Shown: in pieces, positions 56,801 through 62,783 of the stretch
Layout of the letters: the number at the start of each line of letters is the position of its first letter
Position numbering within the stretch: position 1 is the first letter of the stretch
Source: Edolisoma coerulescens
Taxonomy: Eukaryota > Chordata > Aves > Passeriformes > Campephagidae
Length of the DNA stretch: 64,000 bases
Assembly (NCBI GenBank): GCA_013397115.1
Contig: VWZW01001167.1
Location: 2,152,903-2,216,902, forward strand
Direction of reading: 5' to 3'
Position numbers and translations under genes: made by a program
The notes under the pieces: model-generated
The model's input: only the letters and a program-made list of their open reading frames with translations
The model's database searches: none
What the model was told of the DNA's origin: nothing

Positions 56801-59800
56801 TAGCAAAATGAATGTAGGGGTTTTATCTCCTTTTTACAACTTCATCTGTGTTTCTGAGAAATTTCTGAAACTTTGGATATTAATTCTTTCACTTGAAAAG
56901 AAGTCAAAGAAGGGAATTTTATTTACTTAGGGCTGGGTTTGACCACTGATTCATAGTAAGCTCACACATCCTGCCTGCTGCCTGTAATTTTTCCATTTTT
57001 GTACAACATCTCTATTTTTTACTGCACTGTAAGAGTCCTATTTGAGTGAGGCCAACTTGTTACACTTTATGTTTCCATGAATAAATAAGTTATAAATAGA
57101 CTAATAAATACGTATTATGTATTATAAGCATATTAGTGGCAAAAGCAGTATATGTTATTGTGGCTTATGGTGTGGGTTGCATATGCATACCAGTGCAAGA
57201 GACTGCTTAGGTCTATAGCAACCTACTGACTTCTTGTAGATTGTAAAAATTTATAGCTACAAATAAACCAATTATTAAATAAATTGTGAATTATTTGAAA
57301 GTATGAACAAAAATCACTTAGCCAGTTGCATAGGGTTGTTTTGGAAAAGAAAGCAGAAAGAAAACTATTACATTTATGAGTTTTCTACCACATTTTGAGC
57401 CACCAGGTCTGGAGGTTGAAATATTATATTACATAATAATAATGTAATGTAATATCTTATGTTACGTAATGAATATATTAAACGTAGTGTTAACGTATTT
57501 TTGGAATGCTTTATCAAATGGCCTGGAGATGCATATTTAAAATTAGAAATTAGCTTTGCTTACATATTCTTTCCAGTTTTACAACCTAAACTGAGACTAC
57601 AAAATTAGAACGCATTTGGGGAGAAAATATAGGTAAGATAAACTCCTCCTCTATCCTCAGAGGAGCTCATAAATTCAGACTCAAAGTTCCTTTGAGTGCC
57701 ACAAGCCCATTCACATTTTAGTCTTGAATGCAGCTGTCTAGCATTTCTTATCAGAACAGTTTCTGGAGTCTTTATGCATTTAAGGAATCACCTTGATCTT
57801 TCAAATCTATAGCAGGGTTAAGGGACTTTCTGGCTCAGTTCAGGAAAGCATTCTTCTACTGACTTCAGACTGATTTAGTGCTATGTCCACAATGGGGTTT
57901 TTTGCCCTTGCCTATAGGCAGAGCTCATTGACACAATTTTTCCTTGAATTAACCTTCAAGTTTAAGTATTAAGTATACTTTTAAATTCTACTTTAAGATT
58001 GACAGCATTAAGTCCTTTCTCCATTCCTTTTTATGAGAATTCTTAAAGACCTTTTACACTACAATCAGAGGTTTAAGGCCCCCTGATGGCCACACTGCAA
58101 AGAACAGATACTGAAGTATTAACTTAGTTGGCCTCCACAGGTAGGTTGGTCTGAGGCTGGAGACTATCAGTATTTCCATGCAGGGATTGACATTTCCTAA
58201 CATCAGCAGGAAACGCTGCCTTCCCTGTCACAATGAACTGTGCAGAACGTGTCTGCACACCAGTGAAGAGCTATGGCTATGTGCACTTCAGCAGGTGCAA
58301 ACAAGGTCAGTCTGCCCACAAAGAGATCTGCAAGCTGTAGGCAGTCATCTGCAGACACCAGGTAACTGAGACAAAAGATGCCTGGCTTTGCTAGTGTGTT
58401 GCGAAGCAAAGCTAACCATCTGTCTCTCACCAAAAGTTATTTACTGTTATGTTGAAGAATATTGCAGGTTTATATGTGGTGTATTTGGAATACCTTTGAA
58501 GTTTAATTCCTCTTCTCAAGGATGAACCACATAACACAAAGGAGACTTTTGTTGTATCTCCAATATCACCAATGGTCAACTGTTAGAAAAAAAATAGTAA
58601 TAATTAACGAATTGTTGTATGCAACAATTTGCACGGCATACTTTAAACCCATCAAAAAGAAAAATACAGAAGGTAAAAATATTGGTCAGTGAGGTTAGTG
58701 TTAGGGTGAGGAAGTCCTATTAAGAGTGCGAGTTAATTTGGACTCATGTTTTTATCATAAATAATGTCTATTTTATATTGAGAGAATTGGTTGCAGAGCA
58801 AAGGCCAACACAACAAAAGGAAGGAAATGTATAACTGAATGCTGTATTTTCAAGGCCAGTTCTTTTCACCTCACTTTCCTATTTACATCCTCTCCACCAC
58901 ATCTTTATTCTCAAGCCTGAACTGAAATTTTGAACTCATGGTAATTCTTATCCCTGACTATTGGTTTTGTTCTCAGTTATTCTTATGCTCAAAAGAAAGG
59001 ATGGCTATTATCTGCAAGTCCTATCATATGATGCTGCTTGTAGCTTTTCATCTTGCAAAAGTTAAGCAAGTGATGTTTACACTGCCATTTTGCAAAAGAT
59101 GTGTAAAGAGGGTTTTTTCCCCCATATTTAAGAATAAAAACCTTGTGAAAGGGGTAGCTCAGGTTCATACAACTGCGCAGAAGCTGCCATAAACTTTGTA
59201 TGCAATCTACAGAATTGATATTTGCCCAGGTGCAAGTTCACTATAAAGAGACACAGCTTCTGAGTAGTGCAAACAGATTAGTTGAGGCTTGAGAAGTAGA
59301 ATGTAAAGGAAGTAGGGAACAACTTCACTATTGATTGCCTTATTGTTGAGGCCTACAAGTCTTAATTCAAAGCTAACAAGGTTTTTCACATCAAATTTGG
59401 CATTTCCTCAAAAGAGTTTTTGTAAATGATATGCTTTGGCCCACAAATGAGAAGTTCTCCAGGCTGTGTTTATTTAAGACATGGAGGTATAAACACAAGC
59501 TCTGATGAACAATCAAACAATCCACATAATGTCATACATATTGGCTACAATTCTTATTTTACTGAAACTATTCTGTAAGACTTGTATGAAATAGAAAAGA
59601 AACCAACCAAAAAGGGAGTATCACTCAGATTTTGAACTTTCTGTGCAGGAGATTTCCCTTTTCTTCCAAATGCAACACCGTGAATGCTAGGAATGTCTTC
59701 TAGTACTTGCATGCAGTGCACCCATGTTTGCCATCATCCTCTACTTTTCGTATCAAAATTTTTTGTGGGAAGAGATGTCACAGATGTTTCTGCAAAACAA

Positions 59801-62783
59801 ACAAACCTGAATTCAGAGCCCGTGTCTAAGTTATAAGGCTGTATAAACCAGGAGATTACATAGCCTGGTAGTGCTGGATCTAGCACAGGAAGTTAAGGCA
59901 ACAAAGCCGCAAACCCCACTTTACTCATGTTAGTCCCATGGAGGGGTAGAAAACCAGGCAGCTGCTTCATGGATCCATGTCACACTCAGGCAGAGGCCAT
60001 GCCTCTTTTCTTTGTATTTTTCCAAGGACAGGAAAGTCCTGCGAGAGGAGAATCTTTCAATACCGCTGTTTCCAAATTCTCCATCCCAGGCATAATTTCT
60101 TCCTCTTTAAATAAAGAAGGCATGATTCACCTTGGTCCAAGCCCGTGCCCCTCGCCATTGGGGTACCCATGCTAAGTTCTTCCTACTGTGTGAAGTAACC
60201 TTATACCAGTTGTGATCTGCTCTGCCATGCAGGAGTGATTCATGGAAACGAAGGACACTTCTGCTTCTATTACCTTTGAGCAGAATTGCCACTTCTACAA
60301 AATCTTTCTTGGAGCATTTATTGATCCAGCCATTTCGAAAACAAATATGCGCAGGAAAAGGGTAGAAGACTTCTTTTACAACAATTTTCTCCAAAAACAA
60401 CTCCTCTGATTGAAAAAAAACAGGACATTATTAATTTATACCTTTTAAGCAACAAAATATTCTATGTGTGCAGTCATAAGTTTCTACCTTCATCAAATCA
60501 ATAAAAGGTTTTCTTTTGACAGATTTGTTAAGGGAATAAAACTTCTGAAAATATATTGGCTGTATGTATATATGTCTTTGTCCACTCCAAAATATTCAAT
60601 GTTTTTACAGACCTCGTGAAATTAAATATAGGGATAGATTTGCTGTAATGATCTATAATATCTCAAAGTAAAGTATGGGAAGTATTTCCATAAGTATGGA
60701 AACACTTCTGTATGCAACCTCTAGACACAAGAAGACCCCGATAGGAAATGATATTATCAATGTTCTGATGGAAAAAAGATGAGGATTTCTATGACATTAG
60801 CCATAGAAATTCCACTCAACACACAGTTTTCTTTCTAGTGAGGCTCCATTCTATCCAATAAGGAACAAACTTCAGCTAATTTTATCTTGATTGAGACCAT
60901 TGTGTTGATTCTTTGGAAATAAAACCTTTGCAGAGTCAGATCTCCAAGTCTTGGTAAACTTGGTTACACTCCCACTTTTGCTGAAGTGAATGAAAGTTTG
61001 ATTGTTCATTCTAATGTTACCATCTAGGAAATAGTCTCACAGCCTCTTTTTATGAGTCTGAGTTGAACTTACAGAGTCATTTTGTAATCTTGGGGTTTTT
61101 TAGAAAAGAAGAAAGAACAAGAGACTCAGGTTATCATACTGTGGAACAAGCTCATTTCCATTATCAACATTATCTGCAGGAGTAAAATATCTGTAGAATC
61201 TCTGTTCTGTTGCCTTTAGAAAAACAAGGGGCCAAAACTGTAGCCAAAGGATTGAATAAGATACCAGTTCGTGATATTCTTTGCTGTTGCTACTTATTTT
61301 CAAGAAATAAGCAAAATTTTTTTTTAGTACAACAGCTGCTTTGGAGTCAGAAGCAGGATGAGAAAAAAATGCTGCAGGAATACAGCCTTTTTATCTGCCA
61401 GTCAACCTCACATATGCAGGATCCCTTAAAAAATATTTTGCATGGATTAGAAGGAAAGAAGCTGTAAGGACAGAACAGCCTTTCTTCTGTGTTCCACTTC
61501 CCAATCTAATGAACCAATTTTATGTTCTTATCTTTACCTAGAAGCATATAGCCCTGCAAATAAATTCTTTTTTTTTACTTATCCATCATCTAAAAATGTA
61601 CAGGAAGACAAAATTTACAAAAGTTTCAAAAGCATGATGTCATATTGCTTCCTGAAATACAAATGCTTTGTTGACTGTGGTTATAAAAATATAGAAACTT
61701 CTATGGAGAAAAGTTTTATATATAATTTTACCATTTTACATTGTCACAACATTTCTTTGGAATCCCTTGCACATTTTAGTAAAACCAAGCTGGATCTGGA
61801 TACTTGACATGTATAATCCAACAGAAATAATGAACAGCAGAAAATGGAAGGCAATTTGATATTTTCTAGAATTTTTTTTAAAAAGCACTTTTGTGTTAAA
61901 TTTCAGACATTTCTGACGTACTAGGATCACCTAAATCTAATAATCTACACAATTATTACCTTACATTAACTGAAAAAATTACCGACCTTTTCTTAGACTT
62001 TTAAATCCAACAACAACTTAATTCAACTTGCCAAGGTATACTGATTTGATTTTGAAGATATCCACCTGCAATATGAAAACAATCAAAATGATATTTTAGT
62101 TAAACTTAATAGTGATCTGGTTTTGAGTATTTATCACTTTAGCCTTGTGTGTCTAGTCATTGTTTCGTATTTCGATGGAAGCAAATTTATCTCACTTATG
62201 CCATTTCATTGTCTTTGATTTCATAATTAAATATTATGTACTAAATCTCATCTTTCCTTATCCAGTTAATATTATGAATTATGGATTTCAGAATGCCTCT
62301 GTACTTAGTAGGAAGTAATTTTGGAAACATCAGATACACACACTAGCAATAAAGTTCTCATTTCTCATACCTTCATGGACTGGAAAAAACAAATCAGGTC
62401 AATTACTGGTGTGTTAAAAGTTACTTTGGTCCAGAACCTACCTTGCAATGAAACTGATAATTAATATGTTTCTAATATTTCTGAAAATCTGGAGCAATTT
62501 CATTTATACTAAAATTCACAATTAATTTTGTGGGAATTAGGTATGTAAATGGGAATGAAATAAATGGTATCTGGGAAGATTTCAGCCACTGTGCTTTTGG
62601 GATAAGGATGCCTCATTGAAATCATCTCTGTAATAGATCAGATTTTCTACATACAACAGACTTGAATGATCAATAGACTTCATGGAGTCTTTCCTTTTTT
62701 CCATACCATAAATCTTCATCATTTTTTCACCTTCTTGCCTATCTATGCTCATCTTCTTCTTTGAGCAGTCATCTTCATAATCT
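8755..62783 (-). CDS. Multi-PLAT-domain protein (LOXHD1-like), C-terminal portion, many exons, with lesions
   Basis: This is the overall span of the spliced coding region visible here; exons are listed separately. It encodes about eight tandem PLAT/LH2 beta-sandwich domains with short linkers. PLAT domains bind membranes or partner proteins; the best known all-PLAT protein, LOXHD1, works at the stereocilia of hair cells. The recurring marks are an aromatic-x-V-x-T-G start, SGTDADV, L/VFGxxGD, FERG(Q/K), DLG, G-W-aliphatic-L-(E/D)-K/Q, and a final FPxxRWL. Domains are usually cut by introns after FERGQ (phase 0). Two in-frame stops, one frameshift and one phase clash were found, so expression as one long protein is uncertain. 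The 5' part lies beyond the window. It could be a LOXHD1-like paralogue or PLAT exons of an extended RP1 locus; no symbol is assigned. Confidence 0.8.
8810..11503. other. Last intron of the PLAT gene
   Basis: AT-rich sequence with no further exon or repeat family that I can name. Confidence 0.6.
11504..11575 (-). CDS. PLAT exon: WFLEKV segment of the last domain
   Basis: Encodes SGWFLEKVEISDAARNSVHC and then FSCNR. This is the typical second half of a PLAT domain (G-W-x-L-E-K-V ... F-x-C-N-R-W), completed by the terminal exon. The donor is AACAG|GTCAGT in phase 2. Two acceptor AGs lie four bases apart: one after 'ccttctac' (exon end 11579, entry phase 1) and one at 11575 (entry phase 2). The inner one joins in frame to the exon at 11682; the outer one looks stronger but would shift the frame. 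Confidence 0.8.
11682..11767 (-). CDS. PLAT exon: middle segment of the last domain (probable)
   Basis: An 86-base open segment encodes TFPVKLREVASNLNHLCF and then NFIID. It fits the D-x-F-x-(V/L)-x-(L/E)-x-x-(L/V)-G-x-L-x-x-(L/V) middle of a PLAT domain. It starts in phase 0, matching the FERGK| exon at 15887, and its donor TTGGAG|GTACTG is in phase 2, matching the inner acceptor of the next exon. It has the same length and phases as the 58494 exon. The acceptor (catcaaag) has a poor pyrimidine tract, so confidence is moderate. Confidence 0.55.
11768..15886. other. Intron of the PLAT gene
   Basis: AT-rich, with no recognised repeat family. A possible exon at about 15,030-15,132 was weighed and rejected. 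Confidence 0.55.
15887..16035 (-). CDS. PLAT exon: N-terminal half of the last domain
   Basis: Encodes EYTIKVYTGDKRGAGTDANV, then HIILFGNEDKSEAF, ending NAFERGK at the donor GGAAAG|GTGAGT (phase 0). It is one of the cleanest PLAT N-terminal halves in the window. The coding frame continues open upstream into the linker 16036-16167, but in a frame one base off (see the finding on the A-run). The high end given assumes the acceptor 'tttgacag'; a continuous exon to 16167 is the more likely real structure. Confidence 0.85.
16036..16167 (-). CDS. Linker segment upstream of the last PLAT domain, out of frame with it
   Basis: A strong acceptor ('tgttctgtttttcag') opens a segment that joins in frame to the GA-ending exon at 16370. 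It reads EFSVNANNPETQREIPGSCV and continues Lys/Asn-rich, the kind of low-complexity linker found between PLAT domains. It runs without an intron into the PLAT exon at 15887, but one base out of frame. A single extra A in the run of six As at about 16,042-16,047 would explain this. The two segments are probably one exon of 281 bases. Confidence 0.45.
16370..16448 (-). CDS. PLAT exon: C-terminal segment of the seventh domain
   Basis: Encodes CKLDIKKLHVQEAVKEHPIC and then VFEVNE. It corresponds to the W-x-L-x-K-(I/V)-x-V-x-(E/D) ... (Y/C)-x-F segment, with the tryptophan replaced. The acceptor is 'cttctttgcag' (entry phase 1) and the donor is AATGA|GTAAGT (exit phase 2). The two other frames of this segment contain stops. 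The middle exon that should connect it to 18826 (phase 0 in, phase 1 out) was not found. Confidence 0.6.
16449..18825. other. Intron(s) of the PLAT gene with one expected exon not located
   Basis: Phases on either side demand a phase 0-to-1 exon carrying the middle of a PLAT domain. I searched the minus strand by eye and found no convincing candidate. Otherwise nothing recognisable. Confidence 0.5.
18826..18980 (-). CDS. PLAT exon: divergent N-terminal half of the seventh domain
   Basis: Encodes VVTYHLTVFSRNILNERN, then MTACIYGTYGDTGDRSLLQS, ending EENE at the donor AATGAG|GTACTC (phase 0). The Y-x-L-x-V start and IYGTYGDTG fit the PLAT N-terminal half, while the usual SGTDADV stretch is replaced. 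The acceptor 'gcttgatattgcag' enters in phase 1 and joins directly to the exon at 22194. Length and phases equal those of the clean N-terminal exons. Confidence 0.65.
18981..22193. other. Intron of the PLAT gene
   Basis: AT-rich with a few A-runs (for example about 20,950). No exon or named repeat recognised. Confidence 0.55.
22194..22416 (-). CDS. PLAT exon: C-terminal half of the sixth, very divergent domain
   Basis: Encodes HLPSDLGMLYKVRLGLQS, then DTFSLTINKTLPLSPNGDRW and IEFPIQWPLKEALS. DLG-x-L-Y-K-V-R-L-G is a canonical PLAT core strand, while the second half has lost the WxLEKV form. The acceptor is 'gattcctag' (phase 0) and the donor TTTCTG|GTAGGT (phase 1). The 223 bases have no internal stop. 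Confidence 0.8.
22961..23139 (-). CDS. PLAT exon: N-terminal half of the sixth domain
   Basis: Encodes GRWRIYFTKHQEETKSEFEK, then KLVMVFYGSNGKSNPVSMEN, ending ITYD. W-x-I-x-F starts the PLAT fold, and VFYGSNGKS matches the (V/L)-F-G-x-x-G-(D/K)-S turn. The usual SGTDA residues are gone and the domain is unusually polar. The acceptor 'attttatttgttcag' enters in phase 1; the donor TATGAT|GTAAAA is in phase 0 and joins in frame to 22416. Confidence 0.8.
23448..23507 (-). CDS. Short linker exon between the fifth and sixth PLAT domains
   Basis: A 60-base exon (phase 1 in, phase 1 out) encodes EVQERRSTSAWPLGREQMNS. The acceptor is 'ttttttaaattag' and the donor AATTCAG|GTATAG. It has no domain of its own. 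It sits at the position and phase expected for an inter-domain linker and keeps the frame open between 25066 and 23139. It could be skipped without changing the frame, so alternative splicing is possible. Confidence 0.55.
25066..25273 (-). CDS. PLAT exon: C-terminal half of the fifth domain
   Basis: Encodes VDIFQVEAVDTGILQRMVVE, then GSDWLLEKTVVKESASSV and WLKERHDGKRSASITLDAT. It shows the complete VDxF-x-VEAVD-x-G ... W-L-L-E-K-x-V-V-K-E ... W-L pattern. The acceptor is 'gattctgaatttttcag' (phase 0) and the donor CCACAG|GTCAAC (phase 1). The 208 bases have no internal stop. The matching N-terminal half is the exon at 38159, across an intron of nearly 13 kb. Confidence 0.9.
27244..27832 (-). 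mobile_element. Solo LTR of an avian endogenous retrovirus, minus orientation
   Basis: Read on the minus strand this is an LTR-like unit of about 590 bases beginning near TGCGCTTGTTTCAGCTGGGG and ending GGGGTTAAACCTCAACA, so bounded by TG...CA. Inside are a promoter-like GTGTAAACTGGGGGGAAGG segment and a TTTATTAAAC polyadenylation-type signal near the expected R/U5 position. I recognise the overall sequence as a common bird LTR family but cannot give its catalogue name. No gag, pol or env sequence flanks it, and no clear target-site duplication is visible. It lies in an intron in the same orientation as the host gene. Confidence 0.7.
31897..31912 (-). CDS. Possible 16-base microexon of the PLAT gene
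   Basis: A good acceptor ('ccctgttcatttcag') is followed after 16 bases by a donor (AACAAG|GTAATT). The segment enters in phase 2 and leaves in phase 0, which is what is needed to connect the exon at 38159 (ending ...GRRK, phase 2) to the one at 25273 (VDIF, phase 0). It would add VLINK. Other PLAT domains here have a longer FERGQ segment at this place, so this may be a chance match. Confidence 0.25.
32690..34600 (+). mobile_element. Large degenerate CR1 LINE with reverse-transcriptase remains
   Basis: Plus-strand translation, over several frames, gives the CR1 ORF2 reverse transcriptase. It includes GLDGIHLRVPRELAEVL, PVDWKLVNVTSIYKK, NRRPVSLTSVPGKVMEKI, LDFKKAFDKI, GVPLGSAQGPVLFN and then the C-terminal YVQRRATELVKGLEQKSYEE and LEKRRLMGNLIALYNHLKGG. 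The element ends with the CR1 tail (ATTCTATGATTCTATGATG). A stop codon precedes LDFKKAFD, the catalytic ADDT is ADTT, and frames shift several times, so it is inactive. Recognisable CR1 sequence starts near 33,060; the GC-rich stretch from 32,690 probably belongs to it but that limit is uncertain. It lies antisense to the host gene in an intron. Confidence 0.9.
38159..38264 (-). CDS. PLAT exon: N-terminal segment of the fifth domain
   Basis: Encodes KSYVLYITTGATPGSGTDA and then DVYVMLGPLGDTGRRK, a textbook PLAT opening with T-T-G, SGTDADV and G-x-x-GD-T-G. The acceptor 'tttttccccatag' enters in phase 1 and the donor AGAAA|GTAAGT leaves in phase 2. It is shorter than the other N-terminal exons (106 versus about 140-155 bases), because the FERGQ part would have to come from a further small exon. 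Confidence 0.88.
39880..40006 (-). CDS. PLAT exon: C-terminal segment of the fourth domain
   Basis: Encodes VKLQHRETKNVLEFPFCHNF and then ADEEGGRVAELPVLTAGS. It carries the (Y/E)-F-P-F-C ... F-A-(D/E)-(D/E)-x-G-G-x-V-x-E-L ending of a PLAT domain. The acceptor is 'tttctttgctaag' (phase 0) and the donor CCAGCAG|GTTTGT (phase 1). Both phases fit the neighbours at 42545 and 38264. The exon has no ATG-started frame of its own and was found from its motif and splice sites. Confidence 0.82.
40007..42544. other. Intron of the PLAT gene, with an assembly flaw
   Basis: AT-rich. It contains the 62-bp duplication with a single N at 41,919. No other feature recognised. Confidence 0.6.
41851..41981. repeat. 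Perfect 62-bp direct duplication flanking a single N (assembly artefact)
   Basis: Bases 41851-41912 and 41920-41981 are identical. They are separated only by AAAGAT and one N at 41919. A lone N beside an exact repeat is the mark of two overlapping contig ends joined without merging. The duplication is very probably not present in the animal. Confidence 0.85.
42545..42789 (-). CDS. PLAT exon: N-terminal and middle part of the fourth domain
   Basis: Encodes TWDVHVTTSDISSSSMNPKM, then SLTVCGEKGTCTSVIFPKGS and FKVRLEIEEAVEGDPWHCHE. W-D-V-H-V-T-T-S-D opens the PLAT fold, VCGEKG fits the G-x-x-G turn, and FKVRLEIEE fits the KVR strand. SGTDADV and FERGQ are replaced. The acceptor is 'gctgttttgtttcag' (phase 1) and the donor CATGAG|GTAAAA (phase 0). 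Unlike the other domains, the first two segments are in one exon. Confidence 0.85.
42790..48620. other. Intron of the PLAT gene
   Basis: Contains the plus-strand LTR-like element at 44.5-45.6 kb. The rest is AT-rich and shows no exon. Confidence 0.6.
44541..45567 (+). mobile_element. Solo LTR-like element with internal degenerate tandem repeats
   Basis: A GC-richer unit of about 1.03 kb in AT-rich intron sequence. It starts TGTATTGGGCTTGTGTGG and ends CAAGCCAACACA (TG...CA). It contains a TATTTAAG promoter-like box near 44,718 and a TAATAAATT polyadenylation-type signal near 45,380. Between them, from about 44,920 to 45,200, a block of roughly 40-50 bases with the core (C)TGGAGCAG recurs about six times with divergence. 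I recognise it as a common repeat of bird genomes, most likely a retroviral LTR, but cannot name the family. No retroviral genes and no convincing target-site duplication are visible. Open frames inside it have no recognisable product. Confidence 0.65.
48621..48873 (-). CDS. PLAT exon: C-terminal half of the third domain plus linker
   Basis: Encodes VCISEMRAADLGQLSRVLVE, then YGAGWYLDQIVIHESGKT, YAFLCQQWLDSGVGGAQ and a linker ending GKIYG. AADLGQL, G-W-Y-L-D-Q-I-V-I and F-L-C-x-x-W-L-D are canonical PLAT features. The acceptor is 'tgcctctatcgtctcag' (phase 0) and the donor TTTATG|GTAAGG (phase 1). The 253 bases are fully open and give the most complete domain half here. Confidence 0.9.
50738..50825 (+). 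repeat. Possible ancient amniote interspersed repeat (CR1/L3-type)
   Basis: The words 'gatccatctagtccagtata' and 'gccaacagctaccagtaaca' resemble an old interspersed repeat shared by reptiles and birds ('catctagtccagtatcctgt ... acagtggccagta'). Assignment is from memory of the consensus and is weak. Confidence 0.35.
52535..52600 (+). mobile_element. Possible old CR1 3' fragment
   Basis: 'gaagtggaacaggttgccta' followed by 'ggaaagttatggcatctcag' resembles the CR1 segment 'ggcactggaacaggttgccc' followed by 'agagaagttgtggatgcc'. It is short and diverged, and no CR1 tail was found. Confidence 0.3.
53236..53375 (-). CDS. PLAT exon: N-terminal half of the third domain
   Basis: Encodes VLYSINVRTGTSRASGTDA, then DVFITVFGEQGDFCKRRLGH and SHFERGQ. 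It is the best textbook PLAT N-terminal half in the window: aromatic start, R-T-G-T, SGTDADVFI, VFGEQGD, FERGQ. The acceptor (ttttcatggcag) enters in phase 1 and the donor GGGCAG|GTTGGT leaves in phase 0, directly in frame with the exon at 48873. Confidence 0.93.
53376..54682. other. Intron sequence of the PLAT gene
   Basis: No exon recognised. A small linker exon (phase 0 to 1) would be needed here if 54683-54820 is spliced as drawn. Confidence 0.45.
54683..54820 (-). CDS. PLAT exon: C-terminal segment of the second domain (phase uncertain)
   Basis: Encodes LQLKDMDTKPELGFHTEAPC, then LFGEDGSETVTELAAVRPDQ. It aligns with the exon at 39880 (KLQHRETKNVLEF..C..FADEEGGRVAEL), so it looks like the end of a PLAT domain. 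The acceptor 'ctctgattctgcctgcag' is excellent, and TCAGGG|GTATGC is a possible donor (phase 0). The entry frame is phase 0, whereas the preceding exon at 58494 ends in phase 2, and the following exon needs phase 1. Either small exons are missing or frameshifts have occurred. Confidence 0.5.
54821..58493. other. Intron of the PLAT gene
   Basis: AT-rich. It contains a short hairpin-forming AT tract near 57,420-57,475 and a 513-base plus-strand open frame (55,501-56,013) that I consider accidental. No exon recognised. Confidence 0.5.
58494..58579 (-). CDS. PLAT exon: middle segment of the second domain
   Basis: Encodes LTIGDIGDTTKVSFVLCG and then SSLRRGIKLQ. (V/L)-T-I-G-D-I-G-D-x-T-K-V is a canonical PLAT core. 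The acceptor is 'tttttttctaacag' (phase 0) and the donor CAAAG|GTATTC (phase 2). It joins in frame to 59608 (...DTPFL|LTIGDIG). Its 86-base length and phases equal those of the exon at 11682, supporting a shared domain architecture. Confidence 0.78.
58580..59607. other. Intron of the PLAT gene
   Basis: Short AT-rich intron; nothing else recognised. Confidence 0.6.
59608..59789 (-). CDS. PLAT exon: N-terminal half of the second domain, with an in-frame TGA
   Basis: The acceptor is 'atgtttgttttgcag' (phase 1) and the donor CCTTTTTG|GTTGGT (phase 0). It encodes ETSVTSLPTKNFDTKSRG, then TGA, then WQTWVHCMQVLEDIPSIH, VAFGRKGKSPAQ and SDTPFL. The W-x-x-W-V start and AFGRKGKS fit the PLAT fold, and both phases fit the neighbours. 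The TGA lies immediately before the conserved Trp and in its frame, so a frameshift upstream could not remove it. The exon therefore looks disabled unless the acceptor used is further downstream. Confidence 0.65.
60274..60405 (-). CDS. PLAT exon: C-terminal segment of the first visible domain plus linker
   Basis: Encodes EELFLEKIVVKEVFYPFPAH and then linker NKCSKKDFVEVAILLK. F-L-E-K-I-V-V-K-E is the canonical W-x-L-E-K-V strand with Trp lost, followed by the Y-x-F-P strand. The acceptor 'gttttttttcaatcag' enters in phase 1 and the donor CTCAAAG|GTAATA leaves in phase 1; both fit the neighbours at 61987 and 59789. Confidence 0.78.
60406..61986. other. Intron of the PLAT gene
   Basis: AT-rich intron; no repeat family recognised. 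Confidence 0.6.
61987..62065 (-). CDS. PLAT exon: middle segment of the first visible domain, with an in-frame TAA
   Basis: Encodes VDIFKIKSVYLGKLN, then TAA, then VVVGFKSLRK. VDIF-x-(I/V)-x-x-V-x-L-G-K-L-x-x-V-V-V-G is a typical PLAT core, and the stop sits where the family has a residue such as Lys or Arg. The frame on both sides of the stop is the same, so this is a nonsense change, not a shift. The acceptor is 'catattgcag' (phase 0); the donor AGAAAAG|GTCGGT (phase 1) joins in frame to 60405. Confidence 0.78.
62371..62441 (-). CDS. Possible shortened PLAT N-terminal exon
   Basis: A 71-base segment (acceptor 'tttcattgcaag', phase 1; donor ATGAAG|GTATGA, phase 0) encodes RFWTKVTFNTPVIDL and then ICFFQSMK. 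W-x-K-V-T-F-N-T could be the first PLAT strand. Phases are exactly right to precede VDIF at 62065. It is about half the usual length and lacks the G-x-x-G turn, so it may be a degenerate exon or a coincidence. Confidence 0.3.
62707..62783 (-). CDS. Possible linker exon at the 5' side of the visible gene
   Basis: A 77-base segment (acceptor 'gagctttcccag', phase 2; donor TTTATG|GTATGG, phase 1) encodes DYEDDCSKKKMSIDRQEGE and then KMMKIYG. The ending KIYG|GT matches that of the exon at 48621 (GKIYG|GTAAGG), and the acidic/Lys-rich content fits an inter-domain linker. The upstream exon is not in view. Confidence 0.4.

Noticed and set aside
58203..58433. Minus-strand segment reading RDRWLALLRNT, resembling the PLAT ending RWLA
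   Set aside because: The phase would allow joining after 58494, but the preceding C-terminal strand is missing and the rest is Cys/His-rich and not PLAT-like. The 54683 exon aligns better.
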